A stretch of DNA of 64,000 bases from the NCBI GenBank assembly GCA_004562915.1, contig SFQZ01000006.1, positions 1 to 64,000 on the forward strand, given 5' to 3'. This stretch comes from a bacterium (GTDB lineage Bacteria > Bacillota_A > Clostridia > Lachnospirales > Lachnospiraceae). The notes under the pieces were generated by a model. It had not been told where the DNA came from and did not search any database. It worked only from the letters and a program-made list of their open reading frames with translations. The position numbers and the translations under genes are program-made. Positions 8,131-16,729 of this stretch are shown here, one piece after another. Within the stretch, counting starts at the first letter, position 1. Each line of letters begins with the position of its first letter.

Positions 8131-8784
8131 TCATCCCTGAAATGACCTGCAGGTTTCCTCAAGAAGGTGAAAAAACTGTTCTGCATGATATCCGTCATTG
8201 ACTGCATGATGAAATTCCACTGTAACAGGAAGCTTCATACAGTGCCCGGAATCATAATATTTCCCAATCATTACAAAGGGAATAAAGCTTGTGTTTGGTG
8301 TTCCGTAATGAGTAAAGGATGCAGGCTTTGAATAGCTGAGTGCGGTATAGCTTGTATTTGGCATAGTGGAGATATGAACATTGTCCATGGATCCGCTTTT
8401 GTCATAATATAGGCTGTCACCGTTCTCAGCTTTTTCTTTGTCTTCCAGAAAATGCCGATAATATTTGGAAAAATCATCGGAATAAAAGGTACGCTGATGG
8501 GTAAACAGATGATCGGTATTTTTCCTCAACAGTGTATAGTGAGGGTGTACACGATCCCAGTATCCAATTTCTCCATTAATTTTTGCATAACGATAATTCT
8601 GATTTCCATTGACTGTTTGGGCGATACAATAACACATGGCAGGATAGAATTTGATCTGCTGTTCGTTCAGTGTACAGAGAAATTCTGTGATATCAAGTTC
8701 TACAGTCATACAATAAAGATAGCCTTCAAACAGTTCAAAGATTTCCCGACGGTTCCAGGAATCAAAATCAATGGTATGAAACAT
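8131..8784 (-). CDS. Chloramphenicol acetyltransferase-like acyltransferase
   Basis: 217 aa, the usual size of type A CAT monomers. The C-terminus carries the catalytic HHxxxDG motif (FHHAVNDGYHAEQFF, His about 193) that deprotonates the acceptor hydroxyl. The N-terminal half has CAT-like CYCIAQTVN and YTLLRKNTDHLFTHQRTF segments. Many chromosomal CAT-like proteins do not acetylate chloramphenicol, so resistance should not be assumed. It lies 21 nt downstream of nagB on the same strand, so it is probably in the same transcript; its acceptor could be a sugar or amino sugar, which is inference. Confidence 0.75.
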   Translation of the reverse strand: MFHTIDFDSWNRREIFELFEGYLYCMTVELDITEFLCTLNEQQIKFYPAMCYCIAQTVNGNQNYRYAKINGEIGYWDRVHPHYTLLRKNTDHLFTHQRTFYSDDFSKYYRHFLEDKEKAENGDSLYYDKSGSMDNVHISTMPNTSYTALSYSKPASFTHYGTPNTSFIPFVMIGKYYDSGHCMKLPVTVEFHHAVNDGYHAEQFFHLLEETCRSFQG

Positions 8785-8805
8785 GGAACATTCTCCTTTG
8801 GTGGA

Positions 8806-9531
8806 TTACAGAAGAGAAGCAGCTGCCTCGTCAAGAACTACAGTAACATCCGGGTGCAGCTGCAGGATGGAAGCCGGCATCTGCGGCATAACCGGACCCT
8901 GAAGCGCTTTCTTTACAGCTTCAGCCTTGTCAGCTCCGCTGGCTATCAGAAGAATTCTCTTTGCTCTCATAATCGTTCCGATACCCATGGTATAAGCTTG
9001 AGTAGGAACGTCTTCAATTTTTTCAAAGAAGCGGGCATTAGCCTTGATTGTACTTTCTGTAAGGTCTACACAATGTGTGAAATTTGGAAATTCATCAGCA
9101 GGCTCATTGAAACCGATATGGCCGTTATGACCGAGACCGAGAAGCTGCAGGTCGGCTCCACCATAGCTTTTTACAATTTCTTCGTACTCTTCACATGCTT
9201 TTACCGGATCCGGATTGGTACCATCCGGCACATTGGTTCTGGAAAGATCGATATTGACATGTTTGAACAGGTTGTTCATCATAAAATAGTAATAGCTTTG
9301 ATCATTGCTATGATCCAGACCCCGGTATTCATCCAGATTTACTGTGGAAACCTGAGAAAAATCCAGATCCCCTTTTTTGTACCATTCTACCAGCTGGGCA
9401 TATGTGCCGACAGGGGTAGAACCGGTAGCAAGTCCCAATACACAGTTCGGTTTCGTAATAATCTGAGCAGAGATAATATTTGCTGCTTTTCTGCTCATGT
9501 CATTGTAATCTTTTGTTACAATAATCTTCAT
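8806..9531 (-). CDS. nagB: Glucosamine-6-phosphate deaminase
   Basis: 241 aa, normal length. It converts glucosamine-6-phosphate to fructose-6-phosphate and ammonia, feeding amino sugars into glycolysis. Visible motifs are GLATGSTPVGTYAQL (phosphate loop), NLDEYRGLDHSNDQSY (catalytic Asp) and LLGLGHNGHIGFNEP (catalytic His loop). ATG 9531 is preceded on the minus strand by AGGAGG. First gene of a two-gene operon with the CAT-like acetyltransferase. A weak minus-strand promoter lies about 40-70 nt upstream. nagA is not in the window. Confidence 0.95.
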   Translation of the reverse strand: MKIIVTKDYNDMSRKAANIISAQIITKPNCVLGLATGSTPVGTYAQLVEWYKKGDLDFSQVSTVNLDEYRGLDHSNDQSYYYFMMNNLFKHVNIDLSRTNVPDGTNPDPVKACEEYEEIVKSYGGADLQLLGLGHNGHIGFNEPADEFPNFTHCVDLTESTIKANARFFEKIEDVPTQAYTMGIGTIMRAKRILLIASGADKAEAVKKALQGPVMPQMPASILQLHPDVTVVLDEAAASLL

Positions 9532-9666
9532 GGAAAAACCTCCTCATCTACATAATTCATACTTTTAAACTATCCTATTTAAACGTAAAAAGCAAGTAGG
9601 AATTGTCACGAGACAGAAAATAGAAAGTTCTTACCATCGCAGAAATGACGAAACATCTTTCATAAA

Positions 9667-10554
9667 TCAGTCCGATAAAGCTTTAATGGAAGAGGCATAT
9701 TCAGAAGGCGTCATTCCTGTGAACTTTTTAAATTGTCTGGAAAAATAGTGGATAGAAGAGTATCCCAGATGATCAGATATCTGGGAAAAATTCCCACTTT
9801 CCTCACGGATCATTTTTTTGGCAGTTTCAATTTTCAGATGAGAAAAGTAATCAATGACACCACATCCATTTTCTTCTTTAAATAATTTGAGCAGCTGGGC
9901 ACGTCCTACCATGGTTGCATGACAGATTTCCTCCAATGTCAGTTTTTCCCTTATGTGTTCCTCCAGATAAGTAATGACCCGGGCATAAAGAAGAGCATCG
10001 TTCTTTTTACGGACCGATTTGACTGTGGGGGCAGGCCGCTGCCTGCTGTCCATCTGCCGGATCATGGTAATAAGAAGAAGCTCGAGATTGAGCTTGATCA
10101 GCTGTTCGGACGCAAAGGGAGCATTTTCCCGCCGGTCCATTTTTTGCGTGAAGGGATTATCCAGCGGTGTCAGGATACTCTGTTTGGCCTCATAAATAAT
10201 ATTTGCAAGGATTGTACGTTCCTTTTCTCCGATTTCAGTAAGAAGGTTCTCAAATCTTTTCATGCACGGAGAATTACATACAAAAGAAATGACCACAAGA
10301 TTGGGTGCAATCCGTCCATTGGCCATGACATTATGAAATTCGTTGGGCTTATGAAAAATAATCTGTCCCCGGGTGAGAACATGAGAAGTATCGCCGGCCG
10401 TAACCACCACTTCTCCCTTGTCAACACATAAAAATTCCCAGAAATCATGAGATTCACCTGAAAATTGATAAGTGCTGGTATATTCAAAATAGTGGATCGT
10501 GATAATTTCTGAAATATTCAGTTCTTCTTTGAGCATAAGGCTTTCAAAAGACAT
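9667..10554 (-). CDS. AraC-family transcriptional regulator
   Basis: 295 aa. An N-terminal cupin-like sensing domain (about 15-110, with a VLTRGQIIFHKPNEFHNV core) is followed by a C-terminal double helix-turn-helix (about 190-290). The latter includes LTLEEICHATMVGRAQLLKLF and the family signature GYSSIHYFSRQFKKFTGMTPSEYA. It is divergent from the nucleotidyltransferase/sugar kinase pair, and the shared intergenic region contains a good AraC-type direct repeat (10603-10637). It probably activates those genes in response to a sugar; it may also serve nagB, 135 bp downstream of its stop. The ligand is unknown. Confidence 0.85.
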   Translation of the reverse strand: MSFESLMLKEELNISEIITIHYFEYTSTYQFSGESHDFWEFLCVDKGEVVVTAGDTSHVLTRGQIIFHKPNEFHNVMANGRIAPNLVVISFVCNSPCMKRFENLLTEIGEKERTILANIIYEAKQSILTPLDNPFTQKMDRRENAPFASEQLIKLNLELLLITMIRQMDSRQRPAPTVKSVRKKNDALLYARVITYLEEHIREKLTLEEICHATMVGRAQLLKLFKEENGCGVIDYFSHLKIETAKKMIREESGNFSQISDHLGYSSIHYFSRQFKKFTGMTPSEYASSIKALSD

Positions 10555-10602
10555 GGATAACCCTCCTGAAATCTTTGATACTTTGATTATAACGGAAAAA
10601 CA

Positions 10603-10637
10603 GATTTTTGTGCAAACAAAATTGATTATTGTGTAAA
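10603..10637 (+). promoter_or_regulatory. AraC-type direct-repeat operator
   Basis: GATTTTTGTGCAAA (10603-10616) and GATTATTGTGTAAA (10624-10637) match at 12 of 14 positions and are 21 bp apart, two helical turns on one DNA face. The second copy overlaps the -35 position of the promoter at 10656-10664, the layout of a class II activator site. Confidence 0.6.
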
Positions 10638-10655
10638 TCCAAAGCGGAAAAAACG

Positions 10656-10664
10656 TGTTACTAT
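10656..10664 (+). promoter_or_regulatory. Extended -10 promoter for the nucleotidyltransferase/kinase operon
   Basis: TGTTACTAT is an extended -10 (TG-n-TACTAT, -10 at 10659-10664). The -35 position (AATCCA) does not match consensus, consistent with dependence on the AraC protein bound just upstream. Confidence 0.5.
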
Positions 10665-10721
10665 ATAGAAAACGAAGCGGAGATTTCCGCTGATCATTAT
10701 GGAAAGGGTGGAAGCAAAATT

Positions 10722-11645
10722 ATGAAAAAACCAGTATTAGTTATTATGGCAGCAGGAATGGGAAGCCGTTACGGTGGATTAAAACAGATTGATCCGATTG
10801 ACCCGCAGGGGCATATTATTATGGATTTTTCTTTGTTTGATGCAAAAAAAGCAGGATTTGAGGAAGTAATCTTTATTATAAAGAAAGAAAATGAAAAGGA
10901 TTTTAAAGAATGCATCGGTGACAGAATCAGCAAAATCATGAAAGTGTCTTATGTGTTCCAGGATATTCAGAATCTTCCGGAAGGTTTTCAGGTGCCGGAA
11001 GGAAGAGTAAAACCGTGGGGAACCGGCCATGCAGTCCTCAGTTGTCTGGGCACTCTGGATGCACCGTTCGCTGTGATCAATGCGGATGATTACTATGGAA
11101 GTCATGCATTTCAGATGATTTATGATTTCCTCACTACGCATGAGGACGATGAAAAATATCATTACACGATGGTTGGCTACGTCCTGGAAAATACACTGAC
11201 AGAGAATGGTCATGTGGCAAGGGGCGTGTGTGTGACAGATGAAAATGGTTATCTGATCGGAATCAATGAACGTACTCATATTGAGAAACGGCCGGAAGGT
11301 GCGGCTTATACAGAAGACGACGGAAAAACATGGGTTACGATTCCACAGGGAAGTACAGTTTCCATGAATATGTGGGGATTCTCAGCAAGTCTTTTGAAAG
11401 AACTGGAAAAACGATTCCCGGCATTTCTTGAAGAAGCACTTGAGAAAAATCCGATGAAAGGCGAGTATTTCCTTCCATCGGTAGTGGGAGAGCTTCTGGC
11501 AGAGAATAAAGCAGATGTTCAGGTGCTGAAATCTCTGGATAAATGGTATGGGGTAACTTATAAAGAAGACAAACCGGTAGTTGTTAATGCAATCCGTAAA
11601 ATGAAAGATGAAGGAAGATATCCGGAAAAACTGTGGGAGGACTAA
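10722..11645 (+). CDS. Sugar-1-phosphate nucleotidyltransferase
   Basis: 307 aa from ATG 10722, chosen because it follows GGAAAGGGTGG and starts the conserved domain directly; the frame is open further upstream, but that part is not conserved-looking. The N-terminus MAAGMGSRYGGLKQIDPI is the NTP-binding loop of GT-A nucleotidyltransferases, and FAVINADDYYG holds the metal-binding Asp. These enzymes make UDP-, dTDP- or GDP-sugars from NTP and sugar-1-phosphate. It is followed 5 nt later by a NahK-like kinase that would supply the sugar-1-phosphate, so the pair may salvage N-acetylhexosamines or galactose into UDP-sugars. Exact substrate unknown. Confidence 0.8.
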   Translation: MKKPVLVIMAAGMGSRYGGLKQIDPIDPQGHIIMDFSLFDAKKAGFEEVIFIIKKENEKDFKECIGDRISKIMKVSYVFQDIQNLPEGFQVPEGRVKPWGTGHAVLSCLGTLDAPFAVINADDYYGSHAFQMIYDFLTTHEDDEKYHYTMVGYVLENTLTENGHVARGVCVTDENGYLIGINERTHIEKRPEGAAYTEDDGKTWVTIPQGSTVSMNMWGFSASLLKELEKRFPAFLEEALEKNPMKGEYFLPSVVGELLAENKADVQVLKSLDKWYGVTYKEDKPVVVNAIRKMKDEGRYPEKLWED

Positions 11646-11650
11646 TCAGT

Positions 11651-12754
11651 ATGAATACTGTTTCAAAAAAGAATTTGTATGAAGTAGCAGGGAAATTTCA
11701 GATTGACGGAGAAATTCTTTCCGTTGAACCCTACGGAAGCGGTCACATCAATGATACGTTTCGTTTGATTGAAAAACAGGGAGAAGAGGAAAAAGCTTAT
11801 ATTCTTCAGCGTATGAATGGAGAAATTTTCAAAAACAGAGACGAATTAATGGAAAATATTATGCGTGTCACAAGTTTTCTGAAAGGGAAAATTGTTGCTC
11901 AGGGAGGAGATCCGGACAGAGAAACATTACAGGTGATCCCAACCAGAACAGGAGAATCCTATTATAAAGAAGAGGATGGAGAAGGCTGGAGAGTATATCC
12001 GTTTATTGTAGATACTATAAGCTATGATCTTGCGGAAAGTGCAGAGGATTTTAACAGAAGCGGTTATGCTTTTGGTAATTTCCAGTATCTCCTGGCAGAT
12101 TTCCCGGCAGAGGAACTGCATGAGACAATTGTAAATTTCCATAATACGGTGGATCGATTTGATAAGTTTAAAAAAGCCGTGGAAGCTGATGTGATGGGTC
12201 GTGCGAAAGAAGTGGAGCCGGAGATTCGTTTTGTAATGGACAGAGAACAGGACTGCCATTTCTTTGGGAAACTGTTTGCAAACAAGGAAGTTCCTCTACG
12301 GGTAACCCATAACGATACCAAACTGAACAATGTTTTGTTTGACCGGGAGACAGGAAAAGCAATCTGTGTGATCGATCTGGACACCGTTATGCCGGGATTT
12401 GCAGCTCATGATTTTGGCGATGCGATCCGCTTTGGAGCGAGTACCGCTGCTGAAGATGAAAAAGATCTGGATAAAGTGACCTGCAGTATGGAACTTTTTG
12501 AGGCATATTTCGATGGATTTATGGAAGGATGCCGAGGAAGTCTGACAAAACGGGAAGTCGAGACACTGCCTATGGGTGCAAAGATTATGACTCTGGAATG
12601 TGGTATGCGGTTTCTGACAGATTATCTTGAGGGGGATGTATATTTTAAAACGCATTATGAAGGACAGAATCTTGACCGGACAAGGACACAGCTGAAGCTT
12701 GTGAAGGATATGGAAGATAAATGGGAAACCATGAAAACAATCGTTAATAAATAA
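11651..12754 (+). CDS. APH-fold sugar kinase, N-acetylhexosamine 1-kinase (NahK)-like
   Basis: 367 aa. ATG 11651 is preferred over an upstream GTG because GGGAGG lies 10 nt before it. The protein has the aminoglycoside/choline kinase fold: VEPYGSGHINDTFRL (nucleotide loop), VTHNDTKLNNVLFD (catalytic Asp and Asn) and ICVIDLDTVMPG (metal Asp). The HNDTKLNN/DLDTVMPG pairing is that of NahK, which phosphorylates GlcNAc/GalNAc at C1 in the lacto-N-biose and mucin-sugar pathway. With the upstream nucleotidyltransferase it forms a two-gene unit controlled by AraC. The lacto-N-biose phosphorylase and galE partners are not in the window, so the substrate remains inferred. Confidence 0.75.
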   Translation: MNTVSKKNLYEVAGKFQIDGEILSVEPYGSGHINDTFRLIEKQGEEEKAYILQRMNGEIFKNRDELMENIMRVTSFLKGKIVAQGGDPDRETLQVIPTRTGESYYKEEDGEGWRVYPFIVDTISYDLAESAEDFNRSGYAFGNFQYLLADFPAEELHETIVNFHNTVDRFDKFKKAVEADVMGRAKEVEPEIRFVMDREQDCHFFGKLFANKEVPLRVTHNDTKLNNVLFDRETGKAICVIDLDTVMPGFAAHDFGDAIRFGASTAAEDEKDLDKVTCSMELFEAYFDGFMEGCRGSLTKREVETLPMGAKIMTLECGMRFLTDYLEGDVYFKTHYEGQNLDRTRTQLKLVKDMEDKWETMKTIVNK

Positions 12755-12774
12755 GAGTTTGTCGGAACATAATA

Positions 12775-12831
12775 AAAGAGAAACGATTTGTACTGAAAAA
12801 CAGGACAAATTGCTTCTCTTTTTGTTTTTTT
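12775..12831 (+). terminator. Intrinsic terminator after the sugar-kinase operon
   Basis: AAAGAGAAACGATTTGT (12775 on) pairs with ACAAATTGCTTCTCTTT with two imperfect pairs, followed by TTTGTTTTTTT. Confidence 0.8.
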
Positions 12832-12863
12832 CGAAAAACATGAAAGGTTTTTTAATCAAAAAA

Positions 12864-12892
12864 TAGACATGTTTTGGAAACCATGTTATAAT
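12864..12892 (+). promoter_or_regulatory. Promoter for nifJ
   Basis: TAGACA (12864-12869), 17-nt spacer, TATAAT (12887-12892). Transcription start is near 12900, 45 nt before nifJ. Confidence 0.75.
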
Positions 12893-12943
12893 AACTCACA
12901 AGAGTTAAATTATGTTTAATTCAAATTAAGGAGGAAACAAAAA

Positions 12944-15900
12944 ATGGCAAGAAAAATGAAAACCATGGATGGTAATCATGCTGCCGCTCATGCATCCTAT
13001 GCATATTCCGACGTAGCAGCCATTTACCCAATTACTCCATCATCTGTTATGGCAGAAGCTACAGATGAATGGGCAACTCAGGGAAGAAAGAATATCTTCG
13101 GACAGGAAGTTCAGGTAACTGAGATGCAGTCCGAAGCCGGTGCTGCAGGTGCAGTTCACGGTTCTCTGGCAGCAGGCGCTCTGACAACTACATACACAGC
13201 TTCTCAGGGTCTTCTGCTGATGATTCCAAACCTTTACAAAATCGCTGGTGAGCAGCTGCCGGGTGTATTCAATGTATCCGCACGTGCTCTTGCAAGCCAC
13301 GCACTTTCTATTTTCGGAGATCATTCCGACGTATATGCATGTCGTCAGACAGGTTGCGCAATGCTGTGTGAATCTTCCGTACAGGAAGTTATGGACCTTA
13401 CTCCTGTAGCACATCTTGCAGCAATTAAAGGAAAAATTCCATTTATCAACTTCTTCGACGGATTCCGTACTTCTCATGAGATCCAGAAGATTGAAACATG
13501 GGATTACGAAGATCTGAAAGATATGGCTGATATGGATGCAATCGCAGAGTTCCGTAAGAACGCTCTGAATCCAAATCATCCATGCCAGAGAGGTTCCGCT
13601 CAGAACCCGGATATCTTCTTCCAGGCAAGAGAAGCATGTAACCCGTACTATGATGCTATGCCGGCTATCGTACAGGAATACATGGACAAAGTAAATGAAA
13701 AGATTGGAACAGATTACAAACTGTTCAACTACTATGGTGCAGCAGATGCAGAACACGTGATCGTGGCTATGGGTTCTGTGAATGATACCATTGAAGAGAC
13801 AATTGATTACCTGATGGCTGCAGGAAAGAAAGTAGGCGTTGTTAAAGTTCGTCTGTACAGACCATTCTGTGCACAGGCATTGATCGATGCAATTCCGGAG
13901 TCTGTAAAACAGATTACTGTTCTTGACAGAACAAAAGAGCCGGGTGCTCTTGGCGAGCCTCTGTATCTGGATGTTGTTGCATCTCTGAAAGGAACCAAAT
14001 TCAATGATGTTCCTGTATTTACAGGTCGTTATGGTCTGGGCTCCAAAGATACAACTCCTGCACAGATCGTTGCTGTATATGAAAACACAACAAAACAGAA
14101 ATTCACTCTTGGTATCGTGGATGATGTTACAAACCTGTCTCTGGAAATTGGTGCTCCTCTGGTTACAACTCCGGAAGGAACTATCAACTGTAAGTTCTGG
14201 GGTCTGGGTGCAGACGGTACTGTAGGTGCTAACAAGAACTCCATCAAGATCATTGGTGACAATACTGATATGTACGCTCAGGCATACTTTGATTATGACT
14301 CCAAGAAATCCGGTGGTGTTACAATGTCCCACCTGCGTTTCGGAAAGAAACCGATCAAATCCACATACCTGATCAAGAAAGCAAACTTTGTTGCCTGCCA
14401 CAATCCGTCCTATGTTACAAAATACAATATGGTTCAGGAACTGGTAGACGGTGGTACATTCCTGCTGAACTGTCCATGGGATATGGAAGGTCTGGAAAAA
14501 CATCTGCCAGGACAGGTAAAAGCATTCATCGCTAACCACAACATCAAATTCTATGTAATTGATGGTGTTAAGATTGGTATTGAAACCGGTATGGGACCAA
14601 CCCGTATCAACACGATCCTTCAGTCCGCATTCTTCAAACTTGCAAATATCATTCCGGAAGAGCAGGCAATTGAACTGATGAAAGCAGCTGCAAAAGCTAC
14701 TTACGGACGTAAAGGTGATGACGTAGTTGCTAAGAACTGGGCAGCTATCGATGAAGGTGCAAAACAGATTGTTGAAGTTCAGGTTCCGGAAAGCTGGAAA
14801 GATGCTGAAGATGAAGGGCTGACCGTAATCAAAGCTGAAAGCGGAAGAAAAGATGCTGTTGACTTCGTTAACACGATCCAGTCTGCTGTATCTGCTCAGG
14901 AAGGAAATAACCTGCCTGTATCTGCATTCTCTGCATATGTTGATGGTACAACACCATCCGGAACATCTGCATATGAGAAACGTGGTATCGCAGTTAATAT
15001 TCCTGTATGGAATCCGGAAAACTGTATTCAGTGTAACCGTTGTTCCTATGTTTGTCCGCACGCAGTTATCCGTCCGGTTGCTATGACAGAGGAAGAAGCA
15101 GCAAATGCTCCTGCAGTTCTGGAAATGACCGGTATGAAAGAATACAAATTTGCTATCGCAGTATCCGCTTTGGATTGTACCGGATGTGGTTCCTGTGTAA
15201 ACGTTTGTCCTGGTAAGAAAGGTGCAAAAGCACTTGCTATGGAAAACCTGGAAGCAAATCTGGAATCCCAGAAGTTCTTTGATTATGCAGTAACTCTGCC
15301 GGAGAAAGCAGATGTTATCGCTAAATTCAAAGAGAATACAGTAAAAGGTTCTCAGTTCAAACAGCCTCTGCTTGAGTTCTCAGGCGCATGTGCTGGTTGT
15401 GGTGAGACACCATACGCAAAATTGATCACTCAGCTGTTCGGTGACAGAATGTACATCGCAAACGCAACAGGATGTTCTTCTATCTGGGGTAACTCCTCAC
15501 CGTCCACACCATACACTGTAAATGCTAAAGGACAGGGTCCTGCATGGGGCAACTCTCTGTTCGAGGATAATGCAGAGTTCGGTTATGGTATGCTGCTGGC
15601 TCAGAAAGCAATCCGTGAAGGTCTGAAAGCTAAAGTTGAAACTGTAGCTGCAAGTGACAAAGCTTCTGAAGAAGTAAAAGCTGCTTGTCAGGAATGGCTG
15701 GATACTTATAGCGTAGGTGCTACTAACGGTGTTGCTACAGATAAACTGGTTGCAGCTCTGGAAGGATGCGAATGCGAAATTTGTAAAGATATCGTTGCTA
15801 ACAAAGATTTCCTGGCTAAGAAATCCCAGTGGATCTTCGGTGGTGACGGATGGGCTTACGATATCGGATTCGGCGGTGTTGACCACGTTCTTGCAAGTGG

Positions 15901-16471
15901 AAAAGACATCAACGTAATGGTATTCGATACCGAAGTTTACTCCAACACAGGTGGACAGTCCTCCAAATCTACTCCTACTGGTGCAATTGCACAGTTCGCA
16001 GCAGGTGGAAAAGAAACCAAGAAGAAAGATATGGCTTCCATCGCTATGTCCTATGGCTACGTATATGTAGCTCAGATTTCCATGGGTGCTGACTTTAACC
16101 AGACTGTTAAAGCAATCTCTGAAGCAGAAGCTTATCCGGGACCATCCCTGATCATCGCTTATGCTCCATGTATCAACCATGGTATCAAGAAAGGTATGGC
16201 AAAAGCTCAGACTGAGGAAGAACTGGCAGTTAAGTGTGGATATTGGCACAACTTCCGCTTCAATCCTGCAGCAGAGAACAAGTTCACTCTGGATTCCAAA
16301 GAGCCTACAGATGATTACCAGGCATTCCTGGATGGAGAAGTTCGTTACAATTCTCTGAAACGTTCTAATCCGGAAAAAGCTGCTAGACTGTTTGCTAAGA
16401 ATGAGAGCGAAGCAAAAGCAAGACTTGCTTACCTGAAGAAACTGGTTACTCTGTACGGAAAAGATGAGTAA
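12944..16471 (+). CDS. nifJ: Pyruvate:ferredoxin (flavodoxin) oxidoreductase
   Basis: 1175 aa, full length for the fused single-chain PFOR. It oxidises pyruvate plus CoA to acetyl-CoA and CO2 and passes electrons to ferredoxin, the main pyruvate exit in clostridial fermentation. The N-terminus has the pyruvate-binding domain (ITPSSVMAEATDEWA). Two 4Fe-4S ferredoxin sites lie near 694-705 (CIQCNRCSYVCP) and 743-755 (CTGCGSCVNVCP). A third cluster begins at CAGCGETPYAKL (about 815). The TPP domain has GGDGWAYDIGFGG (about 967) and EVYSNTGGQSSKSTP. It has an AAGGAGG site, codon use of a highly expressed gene, its own promoter and a terminator. Confidence 0.97.
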   Translation: MARKMKTMDGNHAAAHASYAYSDVAAIYPITPSSVMAEATDEWATQGRKNIFGQEVQVTEMQSEAGAAGAVHGSLAAGALTTTYTASQGLLLMIPNLYKIAGEQLPGVFNVSARALASHALSIFGDHSDVYACRQTGCAMLCESSVQEVMDLTPVAHLAAIKGKIPFINFFDGFRTSHEIQKIETWDYEDLKDMADMDAIAEFRKNALNPNHPCQRGSAQNPDIFFQAREACNPYYDAMPAIVQEYMDKVNEKIGTDYKLFNYYGAADAEHVIVAMGSVNDTIEETIDYLMAAGKKVGVVKVRLYRPFCAQALIDAIPESVKQITVLDRTKEPGALGEPLYLDVVASLKGTKFNDVPVFTGRYGLGSKDTTPAQIVAVYENTTKQKFTLGIVDDVTNLSLEIGAPLVTTPEGTINCKFWGLGADGTVGANKNSIKIIGDNTDMYAQAYFDYDSKKSGGVTMSHLRFGKKPIKSTYLIKKANFVACHNPSYVTKYNMVQELVDGGTFLLNCPWDMEGLEKHLPGQVKAFIANHNIKFYVIDGVKIGIETGMGPTRINTILQSAFFKLANIIPEEQAIELMKAAAKATYGRKGDDVVAKNWAAIDEGAKQIVEVQVPESWKDAEDEGLTVIKAESGRKDAVDFVNTIQSAVSAQEGNNLPVSAFSAYVDGTTPSGTSAYEKRGIAVNIPVWNPENCIQCNRCSYVCPHAVIRPVAMTEEEAANAPAVLEMTGMKEYKFAIAVSALDCTGCGSCVNVCPGKKGAKALAMENLEANLESQKFFDYAVTLPEKADVIAKFKENTVKGSQFKQPLLEFSGACAGCGETPYAKLITQLFGDRMYIANATGCSSIWGNSSPSTPYTVNAKGQGPAWGNSLFEDNAEFGYGMLLAQKAIREGLKAKVETVAASDKASEEVKAACQEWLDTYSVGATNGVATDKLVAALEGCECEICKDIVANKDFLAKKSQWIFGGDGWAYDIGFGGVDHVLASGKDINVMVFDTEVYSNTGGQSSKSTPTGAIAQFAAGGKETKKKDMASIAMSYGYVYVAQISMGADFNQTVKAISEAEAYPGPSLIIAYAPCINHGIKKGMAKAQTEEELAVKCGYWHNFRFNPAAENKFTLDSKEPTDDYQAFLDGEVRYNSLKRSNPEKAARLFAKNESEAKARLAYLKKLVTLYGKDE

Positions 16472-16502
16472 TTCATAGTTTTCTATAGGAAAAGATAATA
16501 TT

Positions 16503-16535
16503 AACCCCGGGAATTTAAAATTCCCGGGGTTTTCG
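16503..16535 (+). terminator. Intrinsic terminator after nifJ
   Basis: AACCCCGGGAATTT pairs with AAATTCCCGGGGTT, followed by TTTTCGC. Perfect GC-rich stem. Confidence 0.85.
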
Positions 16536-16729
16536 CATGTAAAAAAGGTTTTATGTAATAAATCCCAGAATTTACCGGTTGATTTTCTCACCGGGTTAAT
16601 ATAGACTAACCTTATCGTGCTGGCTGACATTTACGAATTATAAAAAGCTTTTGCAGATGGTGCATATTTAGGGTACATTTTCGCAAGCTAATAGGAAGGA
16701 CAATAAAATTTAAGACAGGAGGACATTAG

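Noticed and set aside
13040..15061. 673-codon open frame on the minus strand opposite nifJ
   Set aside because: It is the antisense shadow of a gene with strong codon bias; no ribosome site, and its translation is rich in Cys, Phe and Ser with no domain logic. Similar long antisense frames opposite nifJ (15497-16630), ppdK (31532-32680) and nagB (8452-9555) are rejected for the same reason.
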